Assembly: GCA_964525605.1 (NCBI GenBank)
Contig: CAZGKT010000013.1
Location: 1-64,000 of the forward strand
From: CAVTWJ01 sp964525605
GTDB taxonomy: Bacteria; Oederibacteriota; Muellerivitia; Muellerivitales; Muellerivitaceae
DNA: 64,000 nt
Direction of reading: 5' to 3'
Shown: positions 1 to 9,512 of the stretch, one piece after another
How positions within the stretch are numbered: position 1 is the stretch's first letter
Layout: the number at the start of each line of letters is the position of its first letter
Notes under the pieces: model-generated
Told to the model about the DNA's origin: nothing
What the model saw: only the letters and a program-made list of their open reading frames with translations
The model's database searches: none
Translations under genes and position numbers: made by a program

Positions 1-138
1 GCATCGGAGTTGAAAAAAATAGCCCGTGCGGGGGGGATGCAGACATTAAGGGAATGCGGAGTTCGCAAGGTTTTGAAAGGTATGACCTCGGTAGAGGAAC
101 TTTTAAGAGTTGCACATGCCGATGAAGTAGATGAATAA
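1..138 (+). CDS. pilB: PilB/GspE-family type IV pilus assembly ATPase, C-terminal end only
   Basis: Only the last 45 codons are inside the window; the gene begins upstream. The fragment reads open from base 1 to TAA at 136-138. It contains the tail typical of PilB/GspE ATPases: a Gly-Met-x-Thr-Leu-Arg-Glu-x-Gly stretch followed by Gly-Met-Thr-Ser-Val-Glu-Glu-Leu-Leu-Arg-Val. The family powers pilus extension from the cytoplasmic face of the inner membrane. pilT and pilC follow directly, which supports PilB over a type II secretion GspE. The Walker motifs and zinc-binding region are outside the window, so the assignment rests on the tail and the context. Confidence 0.8.
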   Translation, partial: ASELKKIARAGGMQTLRECGVRKVLKGMTSVEELLRVAHADEVDE

Positions 139-172
139 ATTTCATTATTTTTAGCAAGGAGCGCAAGAAATC

Positions 173-1237
173 ATGGTCAATATTGACACGCTATTGAGGC
201 TCATGTTTGAACGGGGAGCCTCCGATTTGCACATTACTGCCGGAGCTCCTCCTATGTTAAGGGTCGACGGCGTAATAACCCCGACCGAATACGAAAAGCT
301 TCGCCCTGACACGACTCAGCAATTGATTTACAGTATTCTCACAGACGAGCAAAAAGAAAAATTCGAAAAAGACAACGAATTGGATGTTTCGTTTGGGGTT
401 GAAGGTGTAGGTCGTGTACGCATGAACGTTTACCAGCAAAGGGGCGCCGTAGCTGCCGCTTTGCGGAATATTCCAACAACTATCCGAAACTTTGACGATT
501 TGAAGCTTCCGCCAGTCGCTCAGGATATCGTTAAATTGCCCAAAGGGTTGGTTCTGGTAACAGGACCTACGGGATCGGGAAAATCCTCCACTTTGGCCGC
601 GATGATTGATTGGATCAACACCAATCATCAACACCACATTATGACCATTGAAGATCCCATCGAATATGTCCACACCCACAAATCTTCTATTGTCAATCAG
701 CGGGAAGTCGGGACCGATACGCACTCTTTTACTTCTGCCCTTAAATACGCGCTCAGGCAGGATCCGGACGTCATTCTGATTGGTGAAATGCGAGATTTGG
801 AAACGATTAATGCGGCGTTAACCATTGCTGAAACAGGACACTTGGTTTTTGCAACCCTGCACACGGTGGATGCGATCCAGACGATTAACCGTATCATTGA
901 CGTTTTTCCTGCTTCCCAGCAACAGCAGGTTCGGGCTCAGATATCATTCGTTCTTCAGGCTGTCATTTCTCAACAGCTTTTGCCCAAAGCTTATGGCTCT
1001 GGCCGGGTTGTTGCGGTCGAAGTGTTAATACCAACCGCGGCAGTTCGAAACCTAATCCGCGAAGAAAAAATCCATCAAATTTATTCGGCAATGCAGACGG
1101 GTACCGAATATGGCATGCAAACAATGAATCAAGCCCTTTTTGATTTATATCAAAAACAACTGGTTAGCTATAACGAAATATTTTCAAGAACCCTTGATCC
1201 AAAAGAACTTCAAAGAATGGTGAAGGGCGTCATCTGA
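173..1237 (+). CDS. pilT: PilT twitching motility retraction ATPase
   Basis: 354 aa, the usual PilT length. Walker A GPTGSGKSST is at about residues 131-140, an Asp box near 160, Walker B (ILIGEMRD) near 201-208 and the His box (GHLVFATLHT) near 222. The C-terminal AVRNLIREEK motif (about 290-299) is the PilT retraction signature (AIRNLIRE in other species) and separates it from PilB. PilT is a hexameric cytoplasmic ATPase that depolymerises the pilus. It lies 34 bp after the pilB end and 20 bp before pilC, so the three are probably one transcript. The ATG is preceded by an AAGGAG-like site. Confidence 0.97.
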   Translation: MVNIDTLLRLMFERGASDLHITAGAPPMLRVDGVITPTEYEKLRPDTTQQLIYSILTDEQKEKFEKDNELDVSFGVEGVGRVRMNVYQQRGAVAAALRNIPTTIRNFDDLKLPPVAQDIVKLPKGLVLVTGPTGSGKSSTLAAMIDWINTNHQHHIMTIEDPIEYVHTHKSSIVNQREVGTDTHSFTSALKYALRQDPDVILIGEMRDLETINAALTIAETGHLVFATLHTVDAIQTINRIIDVFPASQQQQVRAQISFVLQAVISQQLLPKAYGSGRVVAVEVLIPTAAVRNLIREEKIHQIYSAMQTGTEYGMQTMNQALFDLYQKQLVSYNEIFSRTLDPKELQRMVKGVI

Positions 1238-1257
1238 TTCCCGTCGGGGGAGACTAA

Positions 1258-2475
1258 ATGCCTACTTATAGTTACAAAGCAAAAAACAATCTCGGAAAAG
1301 CCTTCGACGGAACCATTGTTGCGGATAATGAATCTTCCGCAAAAAACGAACTACGTCAAAAAAGGCTTGAAGTTATTTCGATTTCTCCCGCCAATGCATT
1401 TATCACTTTCTTGATGGCATTGAATAAAAAAGGCGGAAAAGTTACGACAAAGGATGTTGTCGTGTTTAGCCGACAATTTTCGACAATGGTCAATGCTGGA
1501 CTTCCAATTATGCAGGGTTTGAGCATTGTTGCAGAACAAGCGGAAAATCCTGATTTTCGTCACGTGATGGGAAAAATACGAGATGATATTGCCAATGGCA
1601 TACCCTTGTCGGAAGCAATGGCGAAACATCCAAAAGCATTTACGACGTTATATGTAAATATGGTTAAGGCTGGGGAACAGGGCGGTATTTTGGACATCAT
1701 CTTTGAAAGATTGTCCGAATACATGGAAAAAGCCGAAGGGGTAGGGAGAAAAGTTAAATCGGCTATGATGTACCCGATCGTGGTTTTTACCGTTGCCATT
1801 CTGGTGGTTGTTTTTTTGATGGTTAAAGTGGTGCCAACGTTTGCGGATGTGTTTGCGGGGTTCGGAGCGAAACTTCCCCTTCCCACCCAACTGGTGATTG
1901 ATCTCAGTAACTTTCTTTCCAGTCCTAAAGCCATTGTTTTGCTTTTCTTTTTAATAGCGGTTTATGTTGCTGTGAGTCTATGGCGAAAAACAAAAACTGG
2001 GGCTTATACCTGGGATGCGATGCTTCTAAAATTACCGGTTTTTGGCACTCTCGTCCGAAAAAGCGCAGTCGCGAAATTTGCACGGACACTGGGAACTCTC
2101 ATCAAATCAGGGGTTCCGATCATGGATGCCTTGGAGACGGTGGGCAAAACGTCTGGAAATTTAGTTGTTGAAAGAGCCGTATTCAATGCGAGAGATTCAG
2201 TAAGGGAAGGTAAAACACTTACACAACCATTGAAGGAAAGTAATGTTTTTCCACCAATGGTGACTCAAATGATAAATGTTGGTGAGGAAACGGGGGCATT
2301 AGACGCAATGCTTTCAAAAATCGCGGATTTTTATGAAGATGAGGTGGATGTTGCGGTGGATGGAATGACCTCTATTATTGAGCCGATTTTGATTGTTTTT
2401 TTGGGAGTGACCCTAGGTTTCATTGTAGTTGCCATGTTTATGCCAATGTTTGAACTAGGCAATCTGGCGGGTTAA
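1258..2475 (+). CDS. pilC: PilC inner-membrane platform protein of type IV pilus
   Basis: 405 aa, matching PilC/GspF length. It has two T2SSF-type cytoplasmic helical domains (about residues 65-190 and 270-390). Hydrophobic spans lie near 170-195, 215-240 and 375-398, the GspF/PilC arrangement. The N-terminal MPTYSYKAKN start is characteristic of PilC. It anchors the PilB and PilT motors to the assembly platform in the inner membrane. It has a GGGGGAGA-like ribosome site just upstream. A separate promoter for pilA begins 12 bases after its stop, so the pilBTC transcript probably ends or weakens here. Confidence 0.96.
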   Translation: MPTYSYKAKNNLGKAFDGTIVADNESSAKNELRQKRLEVISISPANAFITFLMALNKKGGKVTTKDVVVFSRQFSTMVNAGLPIMQGLSIVAEQAENPDFRHVMGKIRDDIANGIPLSEAMAKHPKAFTTLYVNMVKAGEQGGILDIIFERLSEYMEKAEGVGRKVKSAMMYPIVVFTVAILVVVFLMVKVVPTFADVFAGFGAKLPLPTQLVIDLSNFLSSPKAIVLLFFLIAVYVAVSLWRKTKTGAYTWDAMLLKLPVFGTLVRKSAVAKFARTLGTLIKSGVPIMDALETVGKTSGNLVVERAVFNARDSVREGKTLTQPLKESNVFPPMVTQMINVGEETGALDAMLSKIADFYEDEVDVAVDGMTSIIEPILIVFLGVTLGFIVVAMFMPMFELGNLAG

Positions 2476-2487
2476 TAATATGGTTAA

Positions 2488-2516
2488 TTGACAGGTTGAA
2501 TGTAAAACGATAAAAT
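2488..2516 (+). promoter_or_regulatory. Sigma-70 type promoter of pilA
   Basis: TTGACA at 2488-2493 is followed by exactly 17 bp and TAAAAT at 2511-2516, a near-consensus housekeeping promoter. Transcription would begin near 2523, giving a leader of about 50 nt before the pilin ATG at 2575, with a strong AGGAGG site at 2563-2568. Together with the terminator after pilA this makes the pilin a separate, highly expressed unit. Position and spacing are seen directly; activity is inferred. Confidence 0.8.
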
Positions 2517-2574
2517 TGTTATAGAAAGCTCTGTTTCGGGTCAATGGGCTTTTTAAGATTCGAGGAGGTCTAAG

Positions 2575-3030
2575 ATGATTCGTTTGAAGACTAAAGGTTT
2601 TACGTTGATCGAACTGATGATCGTTGTCGCGATCATTGGAATTTTGGCGGCGATTGCTATTCCCAAATTCGCGCAGATGCTTGAAAAATCGCGTGAAGGT
2701 GCCACAAAGGGCACATTGGGAAGTTTGAAATCGGCGTCCTCGATTTACTACGGGGATCAACAAGGTATTTGGCCCACTACGCTTAATACCTTTAGCGTCT
2801 ATTCGTTTAGTAAATACATGGATAACATCTCGTCCGTGAAGGTGACTGGGGCGTTTGTTGCTGCCTCACCCTCTCCGGTTGGAAACTTGGTGACCTTAAC
2901 GGCCCAAGGAAACACGCCCACTGCGGGTGGGACGGGATGGTTATATGACAGCACTAATGGATCGGTGTATGTCAACAGCACGGTGAAAGATTCGAAGACA
3001 ATCCCGTATTCTTTTTACGGGTTTGAATAA
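2575..3030 (+). CDS. pilA: Type IV major pilin (prepilin)
   Basis: 151 aa with a class III prepilin signal: a short basic leader ending in Lys-Gly, then FTLIELMIVVAIIGILAAIA, with the conserved Glu at mature position 5. PilD-type peptidase would cut after Gly and methylate the Phe. The remainder is a short globular head (about residues 45-151) rich in Ser, Gly and Thr; it has no cysteine pair, so there is no disulfide D-loop. The protein polymerises into the pilus fibre. The gene has its own promoter (2488-2516), a perfect AGGAGG site and a terminator. A pseudopilin is possible but the expression signals favour the major pilin. Confidence 0.92.
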   Translation: MIRLKTKGFTLIELMIVVAIIGILAAIAIPKFAQMLEKSREGATKGTLGSLKSASSIYYGDQQGIWPTTLNTFSVYSFSKYMDNISSVKVTGAFVAASPSPVGNLVTLTAQGNTPTAGGTGWLYDSTNGSVYVNSTVKDSKTIPYSFYGFE

Positions 3031-3053
3031 CTTTTTTTATTTTTTAATTTTTT

Positions 3054-3092
3054 AAAGAGGGCGGCGATTTATCGCCGCCCTCTTTAATTTAA
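3054..3092 (+). terminator. Intrinsic terminator after pilA
   Basis: A perfect GC-rich hairpin spans 3054-3085: AAAGAGGGCGGCGA, a TTTA loop, then the complementary arm ending TCTTT. The T-rich end gives rho-independent termination, and the A-rich 5' end would let it work in the opposite direction too. It separates pilA from pilM. Confidence 0.9.
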
Positions 3093-3249
3093 CGTGTGTT
3101 TTTGAGAAAAATTAGGGTACATAAATCATCTCGGCTGGATTATTACCGCTTTGTTTTCATTTTCTCCTCTTTACTGTTCCTGATTCTCCAATAGATAATA
3201 GCTAAGTAGTACACAAGGCGATATTTATGCAATATACGGGGTTTAACTA

Positions 3250-4350
3250 ATGAGTTTGTTTTCAAAAACCATTGTCGGTCTTGATATTGGGACATCCAGT
3301 GTTAAGGCAATTCATTTAAAAAAAAATGGGAATCAATGGAATCTAGTATCGTTAGGTATTAAAGAAATCCCTAAAGAAGCCCAGGATGCAACCGGGCAAG
3401 GTGTATCAAAAACAGCTTTGGTTGATGTAATCAAAAAGCTGTTTAAAGAAAATGGTATAAAAACAAAAAAAGTTGTGACTTCACTTTCTGGAGACTCGGT
3501 CATTATTCGGTATGTCAAGCTCCCCTTTATGACCGCAGACGAATTAAGGGGGGCTATCCCCCGGGAGGCGGAACAGTATATTCCACTTAATTTAGACCAG
3601 GTGGTATTGGATTTTCAAATTCTAGGGGAAATTCAAGAGGACGGACAAAGGAAACTTGATGTTTTGCTTGTTGCGGCCAAAGTGGATGTCGTTGACCAAC
3701 ATTTAAATCTTTTGAAATCGGCGGGATTAATTCCTTCGGTTATCGATGTTGATGCCTTTGCCTTGGAAAATGCCTACGAAGTCAATCGGGCTGAATCTAA
3801 TGACGAAACAGTTGCTTTGATAAATGTGGGCGCTTCCTTAACCACTATAAACATATTAGAAGGTAACAACACCAGATTTACCCGGGATATCCCGGTTGCG
3901 GGCAATGATTTTACTAAAGAAATTCAAAAAGAATTTAATATACAGTTTTTGGAAGCGGAAGAGCTGAAGCGGTCACATGGAATGATTTCGATGGAGGATG
4001 ATGATTTTAGCCTTTCCAGCGCAACTCAAAAAGATGATAGGGTTTTAAGAATGTCTGACGTGATGACTCCGGTTTTAAACAAGCTGTTGAGTGAAATCAG
4101 AAGGTCTTTTGATTATTATGAAACCCAATCACGCAAAAAGAATGTTGAACGCGTGGTTCTGTTGGGCGGAAGTGCGAAGTTGAAGAATGTTAACCGGTTT
4201 TTAGCAAGCAAACTAGGAATTCCAGTTGAACATTTTGCGCCTTTCCGGAATATCGAAGTGGGAAAAAATATCGACTCGGAACAACTTGCCGAAAAAGATT
4301 ATCAATTGGGTGTTTGTCTGGGTTTGGCACTTCGGCAGATGGAATCTTAA
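3250..4350 (+). CDS. pilM: PilM actin-like pilus assembly ATPase
   Basis: 366 aa. The N-terminal VGLDIGTSSVKAIHL is the phosphate-1 motif of the FtsA/actin-like fold. An AEQYIPLNLDQVVLDF stretch near residues 108-124 and a C-terminal adenosine-type glycine motif (LLGGSAKLKNV, about 303-313) are typical of PilM. PilM binds the cytoplasmic N-terminal tail of PilN and forms part of the alignment complex. It begins the pilMNOPQ operon and its TAA directly abuts the pilN ATG. Confidence 0.96.
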   Translation: MSLFSKTIVGLDIGTSSVKAIHLKKNGNQWNLVSLGIKEIPKEAQDATGQGVSKTALVDVIKKLFKENGIKTKKVVTSLSGDSVIIRYVKLPFMTADELRGAIPREAEQYIPLNLDQVVLDFQILGEIQEDGQRKLDVLLVAAKVDVVDQHLNLLKSAGLIPSVIDVDAFALENAYEVNRAESNDETVALINVGASLTTINILEGNNTRFTRDIPVAGNDFTKEIQKEFNIQFLEAEELKRSHGMISMEDDDFSLSSATQKDDRVLRMSDVMTPVLNKLLSEIRRSFDYYETQSRKKNVERVVLLGGSAKLKNVNRFLASKLGIPVEHFAPFRNIEVGKNIDSEQLAEKDYQLGVCLGLALRQMES

Positions 4351-4917
4351 ATGATTAGAATTAATCTTATCCCTGTTAAGGAAAAGAAAAAGAGACAAGA
4401 ATTATTCATTATTGCTTGTGTGATGGCGGGGTTATTTTTATTGGTTCTCGTGATGGCTTGGGTTTATGGTTTGCGATTAGGTGTTAAAACCGACTTAAAA
4501 AACAAAATCCAACAGGTTGATGAAGAGTCGAAAAGCTATGAGGAAAAAATAAAAGAAATAAAAGATCTCGAGGCAAAAGAAACTAGTTTAGATGGCATAC
4601 GAAAAACCTTAAAAACTATCACTGACTCACAACGCAAGGCTGTTTTGGCATTGGATCTAATAGCCTCAAAATTACCTGAAGGTGTTTGGCTTACGGGTGT
4701 AACCCAGGGAAAAGATAAAGACAACAATGTTTTTACGCTTCAAGGCTATGCGCTTAGCAATTCAAGCCTCGAAGAATTTTTTAACGCTTTTCAAAAACCA
4801 GGTAGCGTTTTTACTGATTCTGTTTTAACGCTTACGTCCATTAACGCATCGACGGGGCTTAACCGTTCTATACATCAATTTCAAATTGTAACTAAACTGG
4901 CGGATGCGTCCTCATGA
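4351..4917 (+). CDS. pilN: PilN inner-membrane pilus alignment protein
   Basis: 188 aa, starting MIRINLIPV, the conserved PilM-binding tail (consensus INLLP). One transmembrane helix follows at about residues 22-46, then a charged coiled-coil (about 50-90) and a periplasmic alpha/beta domain. It pairs with PilO in the periplasm. The ATG follows the pilM stop without a gap, and the stop overlaps the pilO start (ATGA), so translation is probably coupled. Confidence 0.94.
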   Translation: MIRINLIPVKEKKKRQELFIIACVMAGLFLLVLVMAWVYGLRLGVKTDLKNKIQQVDEESKSYEEKIKEIKDLEAKETSLDGIRKTLKTITDSQRKAVLALDLIASKLPEGVWLTGVTQGKDKDNNVFTLQGYALSNSSLEEFFNAFQKPGSVFTDSVLTLTSINASTGLNRSIHQFQIVTKLADASS

Positions 4918-5465
4918 AATTAACACGTCCTTACCAATGGCTTATTTTGGGGTTGGCGGGTTTTTTAATGGTTGTTTTTTGCTATTATCAATTAATGCTA
5001 AAACCGATCAATGTTGAAATTGTTCAATTACAATCAACTTTGGATCAAAAGAATAAAGATTTGGAAGAAGCTAAAAAAACAGTCACAAAGTACGTTGAAT
5101 TTAAAAAAAGAGAAGATTCGGTGCAAAGGGAATTGGAATGGCTTCAAAGTAGAATTCCAAAGTCAATCGATAAGATTAAGCTTATGGAAAATGTAAATTT
5201 GGTTCAAAAAAATTCCGATGTGGTTACTACTAGTTTTCAATTTGCTAGTGGAAATGTCGCGCGAGACTCTTGGGTTGAAATTCCTATTACCATCAGATTT
5301 AACACGAACTATAAGGGATTGCTGAACTTTCTTTATCAGGTCAGCGTTTCTAGCCAGCTTTTAACAGTGCGAGATATTGTTATTATGCCTTTTGTAGATT
5401 CATCGAGACCTGAATTTACTATAACAACCCAATTAACCATTTGTGGAATTCAGGGAAAATCATGA
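4914..5465 (+). CDS. pilO: PilO inner-membrane pilus alignment protein
   Basis: 183 aa with a single N-terminal transmembrane helix (about residues 10-30), a coiled-coil (about 38-75) and a small ferredoxin-like periplasmic domain, the PilO plan. It forms a heterodimer with PilN and links the cytoplasmic PilM ring to the PilP/PilQ outer-membrane part. The start overlaps the pilN stop by 4 bp, and its own stop overlaps the next start. Confidence 0.92.
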   Translation: MKLTRPYQWLILGLAGFLMVVFCYYQLMLKPINVEIVQLQSTLDQKNKDLEEAKKTVTKYVEFKKREDSVQRELEWLQSRIPKSIDKIKLMENVNLVQKNSDVVTTSFQFASGNVARDSWVEIPITIRFNTNYKGLLNFLYQVSVSSQLLTVRDIVIMPFVDSSRPEFTITTQLTICGIQGKS

Positions 5466-5884
5466 AGGCTTTTGGAAATCAAAACTTAGCAATAATATTT
5501 ATCAGTGCCGTATTTGTACTTGTTTTTTCCCAGACTCTAAAGGCTCAACAACAGGATGTTCCCGAACCGCTTTTCATCAACTTCTCGATAATAGCACCCT
5601 ATATTCCAACGTTTCATGGGCGGGATCCGTTTAAGCCACTAGATAATTTAACTCGTTCTCCTCAATTAACTTTATCGGAACTTGACTATCATGGGGTTAT
5701 ACGGTTGGGAGATTCTTGGACGGCTTTATTTACATGGAGAGGAAATCCCATCGTTCGGTATACATTAAAAGATCGGCTTCTTTTGGATGGAAATGGCAGG
5801 GTGATTGATGGAGTCGTTGGCGATATTTCAGCTTCAAAGGTTGTTGTCACTCAGGGAGATCAAAAAATAGTCTATCCGCGATAA
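5462..5884 (+). CDS. pilP: PilP-like periplasmic pilus assembly protein
   Basis: 140 aa from the ATG at 5462, which overlaps the pilO stop (ATGA). An earlier in-frame ATG at 5441 lies inside pilO and would spoil the signal peptide. The N-terminus is a secretion signal (about residues 1-30, ending LKAQQQ) without an obvious lipobox Cys, whereas proteobacterial PilP is a lipoprotein. The C-terminal part has the PilP hallmark GRDPFKPL near residue 55, then a small beta domain. It connects PilNO to the secretin. Similarity outside the GRDPF motif is weak, so position in the operon is part of the evidence. Confidence 0.82.
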   Translation: MKAFGNQNLAIIFISAVFVLVFSQTLKAQQQDVPEPLFINFSIIAPYIPTFHGRDPFKPLDNLTRSPQLTLSELDYHGVIRLGDSWTALFTWRGNPIVRYTLKDRLLLDGNGRVIDGVVGDISASKVVVTQGDQKIVYPR

Positions 5885-5897
5885 AGGAGAGGCAATA

Positions 5898-8288
5898 ATG
5901 GTTGTCAAAATAAAATTTGTTCTTCCTACCTTGTTAGTAGGCATTGTGTTCATGGCGGCTGGATTAGAAACTGCATTTGCTGGGGATTCGATAGATATTG
6001 ATTTGGGGGGATCTTCCGCTTCTACCTCTAAACCCGCTACAGCTACTCTTACCCCGGTGGAAACCATTTCGACTCCGGGAGCTGTTCCGACACAAAGAAT
6101 CGAAAACAAACTCAATCCGGTTTCTCAGAATGCGGAACTGAAGAAAGTAAGTATTTCCCAAAAAGACCAGAGTGTAATTTTGAAACTTTCAGGGAAAAAC
6201 CTATCAGAACCTAAAATAAAAAATATTTCGACTGGGAAAATACTGATTCAATTACTCTCAACCCATTTAAACATCGATCCTTTCATTAAACCGAGTAATT
6301 CGGTAATTCTGTCAATTCGTTCTTCAGATCATCAAGGAACCGCTTGGATTGTTTTGGATCATCATGGATTAGGAAGTTGGTCTTGGGCTACCGAAAATGG
6401 CGACATTCTTATAAATTTTTTACTTCCATCCGCTTCGTTAAAAGAATCCGCTACTGGGCAAACGATCGTATCTACAACTGCGACTGTTCCTTTGACTCAA
6501 TCATTAACTCCTTCGGAAGCTTCCGGGGCCGATTTGAAAAATGGAACCCGTCTGATTGACGCTTCAATCAAACCTCTTGAAAAGGGAATAAAACTTATAT
6601 TAACGTCCGATGGTCCATCAAAATATGTTGTCCGAAAATTATCCCAACCAGATAAACTTATCGTTCATTTCTTGAACACACGGCTGGAAGTAACTGAAAG
6701 AGAAAAAAAGTTTAAAAACGATGAGACTGAATTAAAAAAAGGTGGCCTTATATCAATGGAAATGCGCCAACTTGGCCCTGGTTTTTCGCCTATTTCAGAA
6801 GCCATTTTAACGCTTTTGCCTGGGACGGTTTATGAGGTGGATCGTAATTTAAATCAAGTTGTGATTACCTTGACGGCACCAGAACCTGTCGCCAATCCGG
6901 TTGAAAAAAAGGGGAATCTAAATCAGCTGGTTTCTCTAGATATTGAAAATGCGGATTTAAATGTTGTTATCAAAACCTTAACGAGCGAGGCCGGTTTCGA
7001 TGTGGACTTTATGGGGGGGAGTTTAAGTGGGACTGTAAATGAAAAATTCAAAGATGTTCCACTCAAAACAGCGCTCGCAATTCTTCTCGCTCCTGGGGGT
7101 TATGCTTATGAAACTCAAGGAAATACTCTCCGCATTGGCCCTCAAGCTAACATTGTATCGCAAAAGGCCATTATGCCTCATGTCACAGAAATCTTAAGTC
7201 CTTCAGGAGGGATGGCACCCGCGCAATTCGATGCATTGGTACGATCAATTTTGAAACCGACCAATGGCGTGATAAGTAAAGTGGATACGATTCGTAATGT
7301 TTTAATTCTCAACGGAACGACGTCTGATATCGAGGATTATAAAAACACTATTCAAGACTTGAAGCTCGATGAAGGGGCAACAAGCGATCGAATCACAAAG
7401 GTTGTTAAGCTTAATTATTCCGATCCGGCGGCTGCAGCTGTACTATTATCCCCTTATTTAACACCGGTTGGTAAGGTTCAAGTGGATGCGAGAACAAGTA
7501 GTTTGGTGATTTGGGAGGTTGCCAGCAATATGGGGGTTTTGCTGGAACTTATAAAAGAATTCGATATTAAAATCCCTCAGGTTTTGATCGAGTCGAACAT
7601 TGTTGAAGTTAATAGTGAAAATGATCTGGATTTAGGTGTTAACTGGGGCGCTATTTCAACCAATCCTTCAGGAAATCCAACCTTTAGCGGCGGGGTTAGT
7701 TTACCCGCAAGCGGTGCGGCTCCTCCAAATTTCCAATTTGGTACTATTCGTAGTGGACTTAATATAACGGCCCAACTTCAAGCACTTGAAACTCGGAATA
7801 AAGGGAAAATAATTTCAAAACCGAAAATTGCTACAGGAAGCGGTATTCCTGCAGAAATAAACGTTATCGAAAATGTTGTTTTAACAACTACGACCGAAAC
7901 TCTTGTGCAGGGAGGGACGGCACAATTTACAACAACGTACACGAATTTACCTTTACCAATTGATCTAAAAGTTACCCCTCGGATAACGGATGATGGACGT
8001 ATTACTTCTGTTGTTAATGCTTCCATTACTAGTCAAACGGGCCCTGCGGTGGGAACAGGTGCACCCCCTCCGACATCGGTCGAAACAGCTACTACCACTT
8101 TGACCACAAAAAATGGCGAAACTATTGTGATCGGAGGGTTAATGCGAGAAACCATGACCGACAGTATTAATGGTGTTCCTCTAATATCTAGCATTCCGAT
8201 TATCGGGACCCTTTTCCAATCCCACTCTTATAGTTTGGCAAAGGTGGAATTGATCATTTTTATCACTCCAACCCTCATGGAAGATTAA
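5898..8288 (+). CDS. pilQ: PilQ type IV pilus secretin
   Basis: 796 aa with a signal peptide (about residues 1-28). The N-terminal half holds AMIN-type beta domains for peptidoglycan binding (about 70-170 and 205-330). A secretin N0/STN domain follows (about 345-425), then an N1 repeat (about 445-560) and the C-terminal secretin pore (about 570-790), with the conserved stretch GGLMRETMTD and the VELIIFITPTLM end. It forms the outer-membrane gate through which the pilus passes. AGGAGA lies upstream of the ATG. It closes the pilMNOPQ operon; aroC follows 59 bp later with no clear terminator. Confidence 0.96.
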   Translation: MVVKIKFVLPTLLVGIVFMAAGLETAFAGDSIDIDLGGSSASTSKPATATLTPVETISTPGAVPTQRIENKLNPVSQNAELKKVSISQKDQSVILKLSGKNLSEPKIKNISTGKILIQLLSTHLNIDPFIKPSNSVILSIRSSDHQGTAWIVLDHHGLGSWSWATENGDILINFLLPSASLKESATGQTIVSTTATVPLTQSLTPSEASGADLKNGTRLIDASIKPLEKGIKLILTSDGPSKYVVRKLSQPDKLIVHFLNTRLEVTEREKKFKNDETELKKGGLISMEMRQLGPGFSPISEAILTLLPGTVYEVDRNLNQVVITLTAPEPVANPVEKKGNLNQLVSLDIENADLNVVIKTLTSEAGFDVDFMGGSLSGTVNEKFKDVPLKTALAILLAPGGYAYETQGNTLRIGPQANIVSQKAIMPHVTEILSPSGGMAPAQFDALVRSILKPTNGVISKVDTIRNVLILNGTTSDIEDYKNTIQDLKLDEGATSDRITKVVKLNYSDPAAAAVLLSPYLTPVGKVQVDARTSSLVIWEVASNMGVLLELIKEFDIKIPQVLIESNIVEVNSENDLDLGVNWGAISTNPSGNPTFSGGVSLPASGAAPPNFQFGTIRSGLNITAQLQALETRNKGKIISKPKIATGSGIPAEINVIENVVLTTTTETLVQGGTAQFTTTYTNLPLPIDLKVTPRITDDGRITSVVNASITSQTGPAVGTGAPPPTSVETATTTLTTKNGETIVIGGLMRETMTDSINGVPLISSIPIIGTLFQSHSYSLAKVELIIFITPTLMED

Positions 8289-8347
8289 GTCCATTTAATT
8301 TATCTCGAAAATAATTATGGTTTAATAAAATCCATTCGGAGTATTTG

Positions 8348-9508
8348 ATGATCCGTTTTTTAACGGCTGGTGAATCCCACGGTAAGGGATTGATAGTCAT
8401 TTTGGAGGGATTTCCCGCTCAAGTTCCGGTTACATCCGCTGCAATCAATTTGGAATTGGCTCGACGACAAAAGGGGTACGGTCGTGGTGGCCGGATGACA
8501 ATTGAAAAAGATGAGGTTGAAATAATATCGGGAGTCCGTAAAGGGCTCACCATAGGTTCTCCTATTGCATTGTTTGTAAAAAACCGAGATTATCCCAATT
8601 GGGAAAAAATCATGTCCCCGGATCCTCAAAATTCCGAAAAAGGAAATCCACTGGTACGGCCTCGTCCAGGCCATGCGGATCTCCCGGGTGGACTCAAATA
8701 CAATCATAGAGATCTTAGAAATATTTTGGAAAGGGCAAGTGCTCGCGAAACGACGGTCCGTGTTGCTGCGGGCGCTATTGCCAAACAATTTTTATCTTTC
8801 TTCAGGATAAAGGTTCAAAGCCATGTGGTTCAATTAGGGACAGTTCGTTCAGCTCCCAACCGAATTAATTTCAATCAACTCAACGTTCAAGCTGATTCTT
8901 CGCCTGTTCGAATGTTAGACCCCAAGGCAACGCGAAAAGCAATCGTCCAAATAGACAACGCTCAAAAAAAAGGCGACACCCTGGGTGGTGTTTTCGAATT
9001 AGTGGCTACGGGTGTTCCGGCAGGCTTGGGAAGCCATGTGCAATGGGACAGAAAACTGGATGGGCGATTGGCGCAAAGTCTAATGAGTCTGCAAGCGGTT
9101 AAGGGCGTTGAGATCGGACATGGGTTTGAAAACTCGGGAAAATTAGGTTCGCAAGTTCACGATGAAATCGCCTATCGGAAGCCAATGGGTTTTTATCACC
9201 GGAGTAATCAAGCTGGAGGAATAGAAGGGGGTATGTCCAATGGAGAACCAATCGTCCTTCGAGTAGCCAAAAAACCCATATCGACTCTTCGTAAACCACT
9301 CCGATCCGTGGACATTAATTCCAAAAAGGAACTGAAAGCGGCTTATGAACGTTCTGATACCTGCGCCTTACCAGCGGCTTCTGTTATTGGAGAGGCTTTG
9401 ACCGCTTGGGTACTTGCTGAACAATTTTTGGAAAAAATAGGTGGGGACTTTATGACGGAAATACAAGAACGGTATAAAAACTATCTTCGGCATCTGCAAC
9501 GGTTCTAA
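8348..9508 (+). CDS. aroC: Chorismate synthase
   Basis: 386 aa. It converts 5-enolpyruvylshikimate-3-phosphate to chorismate with reduced FMN. The N-terminal FLTAGESHG, the RPGHADLPG stretch and the HRSNQAGGIEGGMSNG region are AroC signatures. The ATG at 8348 is chosen over a TTG three bases earlier because the family starts M-(I/L)-R-F-L-T-A-G and a CGGAG site sits about 7 bases upstream. It is followed closely by aroK and then aroB, so it forms a shikimate cluster attached to the pilus operon, an order seen in several bacterial phyla. Confidence 0.97.
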   Translation: MIRFLTAGESHGKGLIVILEGFPAQVPVTSAAINLELARRQKGYGRGGRMTIEKDEVEIISGVRKGLTIGSPIALFVKNRDYPNWEKIMSPDPQNSEKGNPLVRPRPGHADLPGGLKYNHRDLRNILERASARETTVRVAAGAIAKQFLSFFRIKVQSHVVQLGTVRSAPNRINFNQLNVQADSSPVRMLDPKATRKAIVQIDNAQKKGDTLGGVFELVATGVPAGLGSHVQWDRKLDGRLAQSLMSLQAVKGVEIGHGFENSGKLGSQVHDEIAYRKPMGFYHRSNQAGGIEGGMSNGEPIVLRVAKKPISTLRKPLRSVDINSKKELKAAYERSDTCALPAASVIGEALTAWVLAEQFLEKIGGDFMTEIQERYKNYLRHLQRF

Positions 9509-9512
9509 ATTT